NCBI GenBank assembly: GCA_038740345.1
Contig: JAVYMA010000002.1
Span: 1 to 34,313 of the forward strand
Direction of reading: 5' to 3'
Length of the DNA stretch: 34,313 nt
DNA from: Methanomassiliicoccales archaeon
Lineage (GTDB): Archaea; Thermoplasmatota; Thermoplasmata; Methanomassiliicoccales; UBA472
The notes under the pieces were generated by a model. The model was not told the origin of the DNA and did no database searches. It was given only the letters and a program-made list of their open reading frames with translations. Position 1 is the stretch's first letter; each line of letters opens with the position of its first letter. Both the position numbers and the translations under genes were made by a program. Shown here piece by piece: positions 9,379 through 18,217 of the stretch.

Positions 9379-10470
9379 CTGTCCGGCGACAGTGTTCCGA
9401 TCTGGCAGGTAATCGAGGAATTCAAAGAGAAGATAAAGGCGCAGGAAGCGGAGATAAAGAAGCGCAAGGACGAGCTCGACGCGGTGGAGGCGACACTGCG
9501 CCAACGCGCCGATTCCCTGGACAAACGGGAGGAAAAGCTCATATTACGTGAGAAAGAGGTCGAAGCCAGAGATGCCGAACTCAAGCCGAGGGAGATGAAT
9601 GTCGCCAAGAAAGAGAAGGATTTGATTATGCTGGAAACTTCTTTGCGAGAGCTCCAGGATGAGATCAATATGGCCCGCATCACGATTGAGAAAAGGGATA
9701 AGGAACTTACGGAAAAGGAAGCTGAATTACTTCGCCTTTCAGAGTTATCCTCTCAATACGAAGCAGCGATTAAGGAATATGCAGCCAAGTATCAAGCTTT
9801 AGAAGAGAAGATGCTCTCCGAGGAGAGGAATTTGGCCAAAATCCTCGATGAATTATCGAGCCGGCGCGAAGAGATGCTGGTTAAGATAAAGGCGCTGCAA
9901 GAGCAAGAGGATCTGCTGGCAGAGAGCAAGCGCTTGGTGATGGAGGAGCAGAGAAGATTCGTGGATTGGGAGAGGAAGCTGAACGATAGGGAGGCAGAGC
10001 TAGCAAGAAGGGAGAGGACATTGGAGAAAGCTTCAAGCATCGCTAAAATGGAAGCCTCCTCGGAACCTCAACCTATCTGGCAGCAACCGACTTCATCAGA
10101 AAAGACTGGGGATAAGGCAGAAGTTGTAAACCAAACCGCAGCTGTAAAGGAAGTTGAAACATCTATAGTGGAGAGCGAGGAATCGGGCCTAGCCGAGATT
10201 TTCTGCCCTGAATGCCGCACCATCGTCAGCGCTTCCGCGGATTCTTGTTATGCTTGCGGGGCTGACCTGAAGAATCCAAAGCCCAAGGAACCCACAGTAT
10301 CAGAGCCAAAGGCACAGCCCGTGCAGGAAAAGGCAGAGGAGAAGGTCGAACAGAAAGAGGAGCTAAAGCCTTTGGAGCCCAAGCCAGAGGAAAAGCGGAG
10401 CGAGGAGGAGCGCAAGGAGACCGAGGGGAAGAAATCGGTGTCCATTCGCAAAATCATCAAACGCAAGTGA
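9379..10470 (+). CDS. Long coiled-coil protein with zinc ribbon and charged tail; probable CTG start
   Basis: The protein has about 363 residues. Residues 10-210 are an almost unbroken coiled coil rich in Glu, Lys, Arg and Leu. A zinc ribbon (CPEC...CYAC) lies near residues 275-293. A Pro/Glu/Lys-rich tail ends in a basic patch (IRKIIKRK). No ATG, GTG or TTG occurs in frame between the stop at 9313 and a GTG at 9484, yet the coiled coil clearly begins earlier. A perfect GGAGGGG (9367-9373) stands 5 nt before an in-frame CTG at 9379, so I chose CTG. No signal peptide or membrane segment is seen, so it is probably cytoplasmic. Function is unknown. Its position directly after a KaiC-like ATPase suggests a partner or adaptor role. 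Confidence 0.75.
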   Translation: MSGDSVPIWQVIEEFKEKIKAQEAEIKKRKDELDAVEATLRQRADSLDKREEKLILREKEVEARDAELKPREMNVAKKEKDLIMLETSLRELQDEINMARITIEKRDKELTEKEAELLRLSELSSQYEAAIKEYAAKYQALEEKMLSEERNLAKILDELSSRREEMLVKIKALQEQEDLLAESKRLVMEEQRRFVDWERKLNDREAELARRERTLEKASSIAKMEASSEPQPIWQQPTSSEKTGDKAEVVNQTAAVKEVETSIVESEESGLAEIFCPECRTIVSASADSCYACGADLKNPKPKEPTVSEPKAQPVQEKAEEKVEQKEELKPLEPKPEEKRSEEERKETEGKKSVSIRKIIKRK

Positions 10471-10599
10471 GTTCATATCGATACTGGCTAAACTGATTCG
10501 ATGCTATGGATGCGCTTGATGCATCTGTTTTTATCATCGATCTTTAGGTAGCGTTTTTCTGACTCTAAGAATTCAAAAAATACGACTTGTAAACGAATC

Positions 10600-10608
10600 T
10601 ATTTATAG
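10600..10608 (+). promoter_or_regulatory. TATA box for the giant surface protein
   Basis: TATTTATAG, preceded by AAACGAATC, is centred about 56 nt before the ATG at 10660. Transcription would start near 10630, leaving a leader of about 30 nt that contains GGTGGGTG just before the start codon. Confidence 0.5.
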
Positions 10609-10659
10609 CCAGACTTTGCTTATTTCTGCAGGTGGAACCTCGAGTTAGGTGGGTGTCGC

Positions 10660-13600
10660 ATGAGCAGTTCCATTGAGAATAGGATAATTAGCTTTGCAAT
10701 TGTATGGTGTCTAGTGACTTCTCTGTTCGCCGGACTTCTAATAGTCGTCCCTGAAGAGAGTGAGGCTGCATTGCCCTCCATTCTGCCGAATGGGGATGTG
10801 ATCATTGGCTCAGATTATGAGTTCAGTACTTGGCCGATAAATCCTAATCTTAACGGCGCTGAGATTAAGATGAGAGGAAATCTTACCATTCGATCCGGCG
10901 GTATTGTAACAATAAATGATGGTACGCTGAGCTTTGCCCAAGATATTGGTATGGATCGCATCCCTGGGACCGCTGACGATCATGTGTACAAATTAATAAT
11001 AGAAGACGGCGGTCGACTTATCCTGAATCGTGCCACCCTTACCACCCATCTAGATACCATCTTCAACTATCCTAGCCTGGGTGTGCTGGTTCGCAACGGT
11101 GGGGTTCTTCAAGCCACCGACTCCGTGCTCAAATTCCCAGGTCATATTGTGGTGGATTCGTCTCAATTAGTATTGACGGATAGCGTGGTGACGGGACACT
11201 TATCAACCGACATAAGCAAATATTGTATCCCAAGCTATTTCCCATCCGATTTTTTCGATGACTCGGCTGTGATTCTATCGGTCTCTAGCACCTGCACTTT
11301 GATGAACTCGAGAGTAGAGCGCATCTATGAAAATTCGAGCGTGCCTCTCCCGCCAAGCACGTATAATCACAACTATCCCTTCGCCTCTGATGATGCTACG
11401 AGGAATCTCGTGCAGTACACCTTATCCAGAAATGTTAATTCCTTTACCGCGGCCAATACTGCCATGGGCCCTTTGGTGAATATAACCATGGATGACAGCA
11501 GGTATGTGATGGTAGGGCCTGGTCAGACCCTTTCTTTGGGGTCTGTGGCCATCGATGGATTGGTATTCCCCGCGTCAACAAGCTATTCCATCACCATGCA
11601 TGTTAAATATAAGACCGATTTAGGCTATGACGGAACATCATACTTCTTATGGAGCTATGAGAACGGTGCCTTAACGACCACAACCATCCAGCCTCGTGAC
11701 ACACACCTCTCATATGATCCTAATGTGAACATCGAGGCCGTGGAATCATTCGCTATGCCAGCTATGTCCTCCGCCGATTTGAGGAATCTAAACATCAGTT
11801 TCTCCAACAACGCTGTCAGTTCGCCGGGCTTCGTTTATATCAACAGGGTATGGTTCGACATCACCTTCTCTCTACCTACTTATCGCAACATCACCATGGC
11901 AGGTTCGAGCAGCCTTATTGCCCTGGATACTTATCTGGACGTTGATTTCAACAACGATCGCATAGCTCACAATCAGCTGAATGTGAGAGATGCGTCAAAT
12001 GCCTATTTGTATGGTGTGTGGGGGGATGTTGAAGAAGAGGACATCGAATATGAGCGCGTACCTGCTTACTTTATCTCCTCAGGCACAACTTCTGCTTATC
12101 CTATTTCTAAAGGAACTCTTGACAACACTACCTCCTCCTTGGCCACACTCAGGAGCGTGGATGGAGTATACTATGATGTGGCAGCCAATCAGGTAATGGC
12201 ACTTGAGAACTTCAACGTAGGAGACATAAGCGGACCGTTATCAGCTGTCACCTTGACTGTATCTGTGAGAGTTGCAGCTGGCTATGTCGTTGATCAATAT
12301 GTAAAATGGGGGACTTCATGGAGTTTGTTGTATAATACTAGCATTAGACCATCTTCAACTACTTTAACAACGTATAATTTTGATTTATATTCGGCAGGAA
12401 TCACAGACGTTTCGAAGCTGAATAACTTGAAGATTTCGTTTACAAACACCAGAGCACAATTGGTACAGTTTGACCGCATTGCGATAACAGTTGAAACTGG
12501 ACCTGCCATATACGTTTACCGCTGGGCGGATGTGAACGCGGTAGATGAGCAGCAGCTTCCAATAAGTGGTGCATTCGTGAATGCCACTTTGTTGAGCAAT
12601 GGTGGACAAGCCTATTATTATACCCCATCTGGAGTGTCCCCTGTACCGCCCTCTGAAGTGCTCAGCTATTTGAATAGAAATACTGAGAACTACAAGATAA
12701 CGAATGAGTCGGGCTCCGTAATGCTGCCTCTACTTTCAGATATTCTGACCCGAACTGACCAGCTACCAAATCTGGTACCCATCCATGGTTACAATTTATT
12801 CATTAATTATACGAATGTCAGCTCCGTGTTCTATTCAGGCCAGGTAGCGATCTCATTCGACTCTTATCCCGCGATCGGAAAAGAAAATCAAACAAGGATA
12901 ATTGAGTTCACCATGCCTGATTTGTACTTGGATAGGCCAGACCTGCAGATCAATTCCATGTCTGTAGCACCTTCCACAATCTTCGTGGATGACATCGCCA
13001 CAATCTCGGTTCAAGTGCGGAACAACGGTCTCACAGGTGCTCGGAATGTTGTGGTAAACTTAACTGATTCGCTAAGCACTTGGACAGGTGAGCAGACGGT
13101 GGGCATAATTGGACCGGGGGCCACGGTGGAAGTGCAGTTCTCTTGGGTGGCTACGCCAGCAGGTATGCACACGATTACCGCCCGCGTGGATCCGAAGAAT
13201 GTGGTTGCGGAAAGTAGCGAGGTGAACAATGAGAGGTCATTATCTTTCACCGTCTTGGCGAATCTGCCCGAGCTTTCAGTTACATCCACCGACATCTCTT
13301 TCACTCCGCAGCCAGCCTTTTCCAACAGTCCTGTGACCACGACGGTAGTGGTATCTAATGCATTGGGCAGAGCCGACGCCAAGGACGTCACTGTATCTTT
13401 CTACATCGGAGATCCCAGGACAAGCGGTCAGTTAATAGGAACGAATATAATTAACGTCACCAAAGGTGCAGCCAACACTACAAATTTCGTCTGGACCCCG
13501 ACTGAAATAGGAACATACGACATTTATGTGCAAGTGAATGCTGGACAATCTCCAAAAGAATACTCTTATGCCAATAACCTGGCGAGCAGAGCGATAACCG

Positions 13601-16600
13601 TTGATTTATCTCTTATGGACACAGATTTGGTAGTGGACGACTCAAATGTAGTGACATTCTCAGGAGCTTCGTTTAGTCAGCGTGGCCGCGTGATAGTAAT
13701 GGAGCAAGGAACTCTTATCATCCGGTCGGCCACATTCACTATGTTCGAGGATTATGATGGCCAATTCCAGATATACGTTATGGACCAAGGAAGATTGATA
13801 ATCGAGGGAGCCACCCTGGCTACGACCAAATCGATTTGGATGTATGTGATGGAGGATGCGATCGTATGGGTCAACGATTCCTTGCTCTCTGATGGGTTGA
13901 AGATTAAACTGGACGGTTATTCGCAGTTCAGCATTGAGAGGTCAACTGTTCATGCTGAACTGGTCGCCCCGACTTCATCGAATTCGATACTCAGGGCATC
14001 TTCTACTACTTTCACCAAATCGCTATCCTCGTTCGGTGGCAAAGCCATCGCCTATTTGACAAGCGTTTCCACTCCTTCTTTGGTCGCCAAGGAGAACGCA
14101 CTCATCTACCACTATCGCAACATAGAGGTGACGGTGGTAGACCTGGCCAACAATAGGATAGCTGGCGCTGAGGTGGTATTGCGTTACTATGTCAATAGGA
14201 GTGATGTCTCAGCCGCGGTGACAAACGTGGCGGGTGCGCTAAGGTTCGCAGCTCTGTGCGATGTGATAACCGCGACTGGTAGCATGTATCATGGCAGGTA
14301 TGCCTTGAATGCTTCATACGCTTTCATGGCACGGACATATTACGCATCTGAGGCTGCAGTTTCCCTGTCTCCCTATTCTGCTCCCTTGTCTGTGAGCGAT
14401 GCTAAAATAACTCTCGTCATTCAAGCGATTATACCGATAAGCGAGTGGGACATCATAGTAGATGATAATAATATAGTGGAATTGGAAGGAACCACCTTCA
14501 ACCATCGTGGCCGGGTTATCGTTATGGATAACGGGGCGCTGAGGATCAGAAATGGTGGTTTAGCCATAGATCAAGACAGCAATTATCAATTCCAGATATT
14601 CGTCCAGGACAACGGGCGATTAGAACTGTACAAGGCCACCTTGAGCTCCGACTTCAATATTTGGCTGTATGCATCAGGGAATGCTGTAGTACGCATCGAG
14701 GAATCCACGGTTCATTCCTCAGTAATTATGAGACTTGACGGCTTATCCAAAGTGTACCTCCTGAACTCCACCATTGGCTCCGGCATCTCAGCTCCCTCAA
14801 GCTCATCTGCAAGAGTGTGGGCCTGGAATACTACTTTCCTAACTTCGTGGAACGCCTTCGGTGGTAATGCCGTAGCTTATCTTGTGAGCGTAAGAGTCCC
14901 AGCCTTGAGACCGATTGAGGGCGCACTTGTGCTCCACTATAGATGGGTAAAAGCGACAGTTTTAGATGGTAATAATTATGCCATTCCCAATGCCGTGGTC
15001 CAGATCCGCTTCTATGTCAATGGTACCCTATTCAGCTCGGTACGCGCATCAGCGGACGGCACGGTATTGTTCGCTGCGCTTTGCGATCGAATAGACGCCA
15101 ACGGAGCAAACTACCTGGGTAACTATAGGTTGAATGCCACTTATTGGTTCCAAGGCACACCATACGAATCCAGCGTGGTTCCAGTTTCCCTAGCACCATA
15201 TGCAGAGCCATTATCAGCGTTGAGCTATGTCAAATCGATTAGCATCCCTTCGGCTCTACCGGATTTGGATCCGCCAATCTTCGTTTCCAACTCGCAGCCA
15301 TATCGCAACGAGAATGTTACCATAACCACTCATGTAACCAATGTGGGAGTAGTCGATGCTAACAATGTGATGGTACGCTTCAAAGATGGCACCAGTGTCA
15401 TTTCCGATATTATAGTACCAAAGATATCGCCTGGGGAGACCGTTATCGTGAGTGTTGTTTGGAGGGCGAGTTATCCACTAGGTTTGCATAACATCTCGGT
15501 GGTCATCGATCCCTTGAATTTGATAAAAGAGCTCACCGTGGATGACAATACAAATTGGACCTTGGTCGAGGTGAGAGGAGTAGTAGACTTATACATTAGC
15601 GAGGTAGATGTTACTGTGACTCCAGCATCGCCTACTACTAACTCTTCAGCATCCATAACTGTGGTTGTGCACAATAGTGGTGACATCGCCGCAAGCAATG
15701 TCAATGTATCCTTCACCGACGTGATGCCGGGCGGTCAGCAAGTGCTAATAGGATACGCGTTGATTCCTACCGTCCCGGGCCTTGGGGGTACTGGAGCAGC
15801 GAGTGTTTCCTGGGTGCCAACAATACCGGGGAATCATGTCCTAATTATAAGGGTGAATGTGGGCATACCCCCCATTCCAGAGCAGATAACCTCTAACAAC
15901 AACGTGTCCTATCCTGTCATAGTAAGGAACTACGCTGACCTAACTCCTAGCAGCATAACCTTCAGGCCTCTAACTGCTATCTACGTGGGGAATCAGGTCT
16001 TTGTCGATGCAGCCATAGCCAATATCGGTCAGACGGCTGCGGCCAATGTCGTGGTCAACTTCTGGGAGGGTTCCATCGGGACAGGCAGGCTATTCGATAC
16101 CAAGACCATTAGCTCTGTGGCATCTGGTCAGACAGTCACTGTTACCGGATCCTGGATAGTACAACCCATAGCTGGTGCCAAGTTCCAGACACGCACCATT
16201 TGGGTGGATGTGAACCCAGCCCGCACCGTGATCGAGACCAATTACAACAACAACCGCCTCTCACAGGGCGTGATTGTGGTCGATAACCGTCCTGATCTCA
16301 TGTTCGTGGGTACCTTGAATTTCACCTCTGGAAGCAGCGAGGTTACCGAAGCCGTATTGGGAGAGACAATAGTGATGAGAGTCTCTCTAAAGAACGATGG
16401 CTTCACTAATGCTATGGGTGTAAAGATCAGGTTTGAGGCGGGAGACTCTGATGGCTACTATATGACTCTCTTCATAGTCTCGCGCGATGTGAGAGCCAAT
16501 GAGACGATAAGAATAGAACAGTCCTGGATAGTGAACACCACCACATCGGGGAACTATACCATCCGAGCGACAGTGGATTACAATAGTCAGGTCAATGAAA

Positions 16601-17709
16601 CCAATGAGGGCAATAACATCCTGACTAAAACGTTCAGAGTGAATCCGCCTGTGCCTCAGATCAGCATTAGCGTGCCTCTTGGAGAGCAAAAAGTAGACTC
16701 CAATATCATCGTCTCGGGAGTGGTAACCAATTCGCGTACAGGGGCGCCATTGCCCAACCAAGCGGTGGTGCTGACCATAATGACCACTGGCCTGCCTAGG
16801 CCGATAATTGAGAATGTGACAGTTTACACCGGCCCATCTGGCGTATTCCAGGGCACTCTGCATATACCAGCCAATGTGAAAGAGGGCACTTATGTGGCTT
16901 CAGCGAGTGTAACCATTGACAATAAGACCGTCTCCGTGATGTCCGCAGGCTTCCAGATCGTAAGAGGCCCTTCGGAGACTTCAGTGCCCTTCTGGGTATG
17001 GTTGTTGATAATTGCCTTGGTGGTCCTGATAATAGTCGCATTCTCCTTCAAGCTCTACCGCGGCCTGGGGAGAATGGTGGAATGCGGTGAGTGCGGTGCC
17101 CTCATACCGGAAAGCTCAAAGCGTTGTCCCAAGTGTGGCGTGGAGTTCGAGACGGGCACAGCCAAGTGCAGCAATTGTGGTGCCTGGATCCCCGTCTCCT
17201 CTTCGGAGTGCCCTGAGTGCGGTGTGAAATTCGTATCCGAGCCTTTGCCCGAAGAGGAAAGTGATTACGTGCGCAAGATGAGGGAACAATATGAAGCCTA
17301 CGTTGCGCCATTCCGAGAGCAGGGCAAACAGGCACTGGGGAAGAAATACAGTGAGGCGAAGTTCCAGGAATGGTGGAAGAAGCAGCCTTCGTACATTTCC
17401 TTCGAGAAGTGGCTTTCTCAGGAAGAGCAGAAGAGAAAAGCTGCTGGATCAGCTTTCCCTTGCCCCATCTGTGGTACTTTGAACCCTAAGGGTTCGAATA
17501 TCTGCAGCAAATGCGGCACCGTGTTCGACAAGACTATGATGAGCGAAGCGCCTACTACCGCATCCACGGAGCAATCCTCGGAGCCCTCAAAGCCTGCTCG
17601 TCGGATAGTTCGCAGAGCTGCAGAAAAGAAAACCATCACCAAAAAGCCTGAGGAGGCGGGGCAGCCATCCGAAGAACAACAGCAACCAGAGGAACAGAAA
17701 GCTCAGTGA
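10660..17709 (+). CDS. Giant membrane-anchored surface protein with beta-solenoid-like repeats, six CARDB domains and cytoplasmic zinc ribbons
   Basis: 2349 residues. A signal sequence or N-terminal anchor covers residues 8-32. The region 40-750 is rich in beta strands, with short repeats typical of right-handed beta-helices (GGxLxIxNxxL) and two related beta-sandwich-like modules (about 294-403 and 521-613). CARDB adhesion-type domains begin near 758, 869, 1533, 1642, 1758 and 1877. Each shows the pattern (P/V)DL...V.N.G...A.NV...G...V...NN. Between the second and third lie two tandem units of about 270 residues (986-1257, 1263-1527). An Ig-like domain (about 1996-2100) leads to one transmembrane helix (about 2108-2133). 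The tail carries three four-cysteine zinc ribbons (near 2142, 2170 and 2268) and a Glu/Pro/Lys end. Many N-x-S/T sequons suggest glycosylation outside. GGTGGGTG precedes the ATG. Function is unknown: an S-layer-like, adhesive or envelope-sensing role is plausible. Confidence 0.9.
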   Translation: MSSSIENRIISFAIVWCLVTSLFAGLLIVVPEESEAALPSILPNGDVIIGSDYEFSTWPINPNLNGAEIKMRGNLTIRSGGIVTINDGTLSFAQDIGMDRIPGTADDHVYKLIIEDGGRLILNRATLTTHLDTIFNYPSLGVLVRNGGVLQATDSVLKFPGHIVVDSSQLVLTDSVVTGHLSTDISKYCIPSYFPSDFFDDSAVILSVSSTCTLMNSRVERIYENSSVPLPPSTYNHNYPFASDDATRNLVQYTLSRNVNSFTAANTAMGPLVNITMDDSRYVMVGPGQTLSLGSVAIDGLVFPASTSYSITMHVKYKTDLGYDGTSYFLWSYENGALTTTTIQPRDTHLSYDPNVNIEAVESFAMPAMSSADLRNLNISFSNNAVSSPGFVYINRVWFDITFSLPTYRNITMAGSSSLIALDTYLDVDFNNDRIAHNQLNVRDASNAYLYGVWGDVEEEDIEYERVPAYFISSGTTSAYPISKGTLDNTTSSLATLRSVDGVYYDVAANQVMALENFNVGDISGPLSAVTLTVSVRVAAGYVVDQYVKWGTSWSLLYNTSIRPSSTTLTTYNFDLYSAGITDVSKLNNLKISFTNTRAQLVQFDRIAITVETGPAIYVYRWADVNAVDEQQLPISGAFVNATLLSNGGQAYYYTPSGVSPVPPSEVLSYLNRNTENYKITNESGSVMLPLLSDILTRTDQLPNLVPIHGYNLFINYTNVSSVFYSGQVAISFDSYPAIGKENQTRIIEFTMPDLYLDRPDLQINSMSVAPSTIFVDDIATISVQVRNNGLTGARNVVVNLTDSLSTWTGEQTVGIIGPGATVEVQFSWVATPAGMHTITARVDPKNVVAESSEVNNERSLSFTVLANLPELSVTSTDISFTPQPAFSNSPVTTTVVVSNALGRADAKDVTVSFYIGDPRTSGQLIGTNIINVTKGAANTTNFVWTPTEIGTYDIYVQVNAGQSPKEYSYANNLASRAITVDLSLMDTDLVVDDSNVVTFSGASFSQRGRVIVMEQGTLIIRSATFTMFEDYDGQFQIYVMDQGRLIIEGATLATTKSIWMYVMEDAIVWVNDSLLSDGLKIKLDGYSQFSIERSTVHAELVAPTSSNSILRASSTTFTKSLSSFGGKAIAYLTSVSTPSLVAKENALIYHYRNIEVTVVDLANNRIAGAEVVLRYYVNRSDVSAAVTNVAGALRFAALCDVITATGSMYHGRYALNASYAFMARTYYASEAAVSLSPYSAPLSVSDAKITLVIQAIIPISEWDIIVDDNNIVELEGTTFNHRGRVIVMDNGALRIRNGGLAIDQDSNYQFQIFVQDNGRLELYKATLSSDFNIWLYASGNAVVRIEESTVHSSVIMRLDGLSKVYLLNSTIGSGISAPSSSSARVWAWNTTFLTSWNAFGGNAVAYLVSVRVPALRPIEGALVLHYRWVKATVLDGNNYAIPNAVVQIRFYVNGTLFSSVRASADGTVLFAALCDRIDANGANYLGNYRLNATYWFQGTPYESSVVPVSLAPYAEPLSALSYVKSISIPSALPDLDPPIFVSNSQPYRNENVTITTHVTNVGVVDANNVMVRFKDGTSVISDIIVPKISPGETVIVSVVWRASYPLGLHNISVVIDPLNLIKELTVDDNTNWTLVEVRGVVDLYISEVDVTVTPASPTTNSSASITVVVHNSGDIAASNVNVSFTDVMPGGQQVLIGYALIPTVPGLGGTGAASVSWVPTIPGNHVLIIRVNVGIPPIPEQITSNNNVSYPVIVRNYADLTPSSITFRPLTAIYVGNQVFVDAAIANIGQTAAANVVVNFWEGSIGTGRLFDTKTISSVASGQTVTVTGSWIVQPIAGAKFQTRTIWVDVNPARTVIETNYNNNRLSQGVIVVDNRPDLMFVGTLNFTSGSSEVTEAVLGETIVMRVSLKNDGFTNAMGVKIRFEAGDSDGYYMTLFIVSRDVRANETIRIEQSWIVNTTTSGNYTIRATVDYNSQVNETNEGNNILTKTFRVNPPVPQISISVPLGEQKVDSNIIVSGVVTNSRTGAPLPNQAVVLTIMTTGLPRPIIENVTVYTGPSGVFQGTLHIPANVKEGTYVASASVTIDNKTVSVMSAGFQIVRGPSETSVPFWVWLLIIALVVLIIVAFSFKLYRGLGRMVECGECGALIPESSKRCPKCGVEFETGTAKCSNCGAWIPVSSSECPECGVKFVSEPLPEEESDYVRKMREQYEAYVAPFREQGKQALGKKYSEAKFQEWWKKQPSYISFEKWLSQEEQKRKAAGSAFPCPICGTLNPKGSNICSKCGTVFDKTMMSEAPTTASTEQSSEPSKPARRIVRRAAEKKTITKKPEEAGQPSEEQQQPEEQKAQ
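13616..15240 (+). repeat. Tandem intragenic duplication within the giant protein (two units of about 800 bp)
   Basis: The protein segments encoded by about 13616-14430 and 14446-15240 align end to end. Shared landmarks are the V-DD-N-V entry, RGRVIVM, QFQI(Y/F)V, DQG/DNGRL, FGG(K/N)A(I/V)AYL, LHYR-like and AALCD. The copies have diverged at the DNA level, so the duplication is old. Confidence 0.85.
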
Positions 17710-17722
17710 GCCAAACCTCAAA

Positions 17723-17766
17723 CCTTTTCCTTACCTTTTAATATCGATCTTATTTGTTTCTTTTCA
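17723..17766 (+). terminator. T-rich terminator after the giant gene
   Basis: A series of T-tracts (CCTTTTCC, CCTTTTAATA, TTATTTGTTTCTTTTC) follows the stop codon by about 15 nt without a strong hairpin. This is typical of archaeal poly-U termination. The opposing gene ends at 17817, and another T8 run lies at about 17796-17804. Confidence 0.4.
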
Positions 17767-17816
17767 AGATCTTCAGAGACCAATGAAGGTTTAGAATTTT
17801 TTTTAGAAATCGGTCA

Positions 17817-18191
17817 TCATTCACATTTGAAATCATCGAAAAACAAGACCTTGAAGTTAATCACCTTGTTTTCTTGGACCTCAACTCCCTCCAAAGCTAG
17901 TAGCGAAGCCTTGATCTTAATTTTTTCTGGATCCGAGCCATGATAGCCACCTAATCTTCCATCCGACATCACTACTCTGTGGCAAGGAAAGTATGGTGAA
18001 TAAGGATTAGATCTTAATATGGCGCCTACCAACCTGTAAGCTCGCCCTAATCCTGATGCTTTGGCCAGAGCGCCATAGGTAGTCACCCTTCCTTGGGGGA
18101 CTTGGCTAAGGAGCTCGTAGACTCTCTTGGCTTTTTGCGTGGTCTCTATTCTCATATGTTCTTGCATCGTGCGTTCGCTTTTTGAAGACAA
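17817..18191 (-). CDS. ogt: Methylated-DNA--protein-cysteine methyltransferase (C-terminal domain only)
   Basis: A suicide repair protein that transfers alkyl groups from O6-alkylguanine to its own cysteine. The 124 residues cover only the DNA-binding and active-site domain: the winged helix with VPQGRVTTYGALA, the arginine-finger region, the active site PCHRVV and the closing GYHGSDPEKIKIKASLLALEG. Having Cys rather than Trp in this motif separates it from the inactive ATL proteins. The N-terminal RNase H-like domain of full-length Ogt/AGT is missing, as in several archaeal and bacterial short forms. A TTG at 18191 with AAGGAAAG upstream gives this length. ATGs at 18167 and 18155 are alternatives. 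It starts 26 nt after the last pilus ATPase gene on the same strand and may be cotranscribed with it. Confidence 0.88.
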   Translation of the reverse strand: MSSKSERTMQEHMRIETTQKAKRVYELLSQVPQGRVTTYGALAKASGLGRAYRLVGAILRSNPYSPYFPCHRVVMSDGRLGGYHGSDPEKIKIKASLLALEGVEVQENKVINFKVLFFDDFKCE

Positions 18192-18217
18192 ACTTTCCTT
18201 GGATAGGATAAATTATT

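Noticed and set aside
16387-16863. 158-codon minus-strand ORF inside the giant gene
   Set aside because: Overlaps well-supported CARDB coding, and its translation shows no domain.
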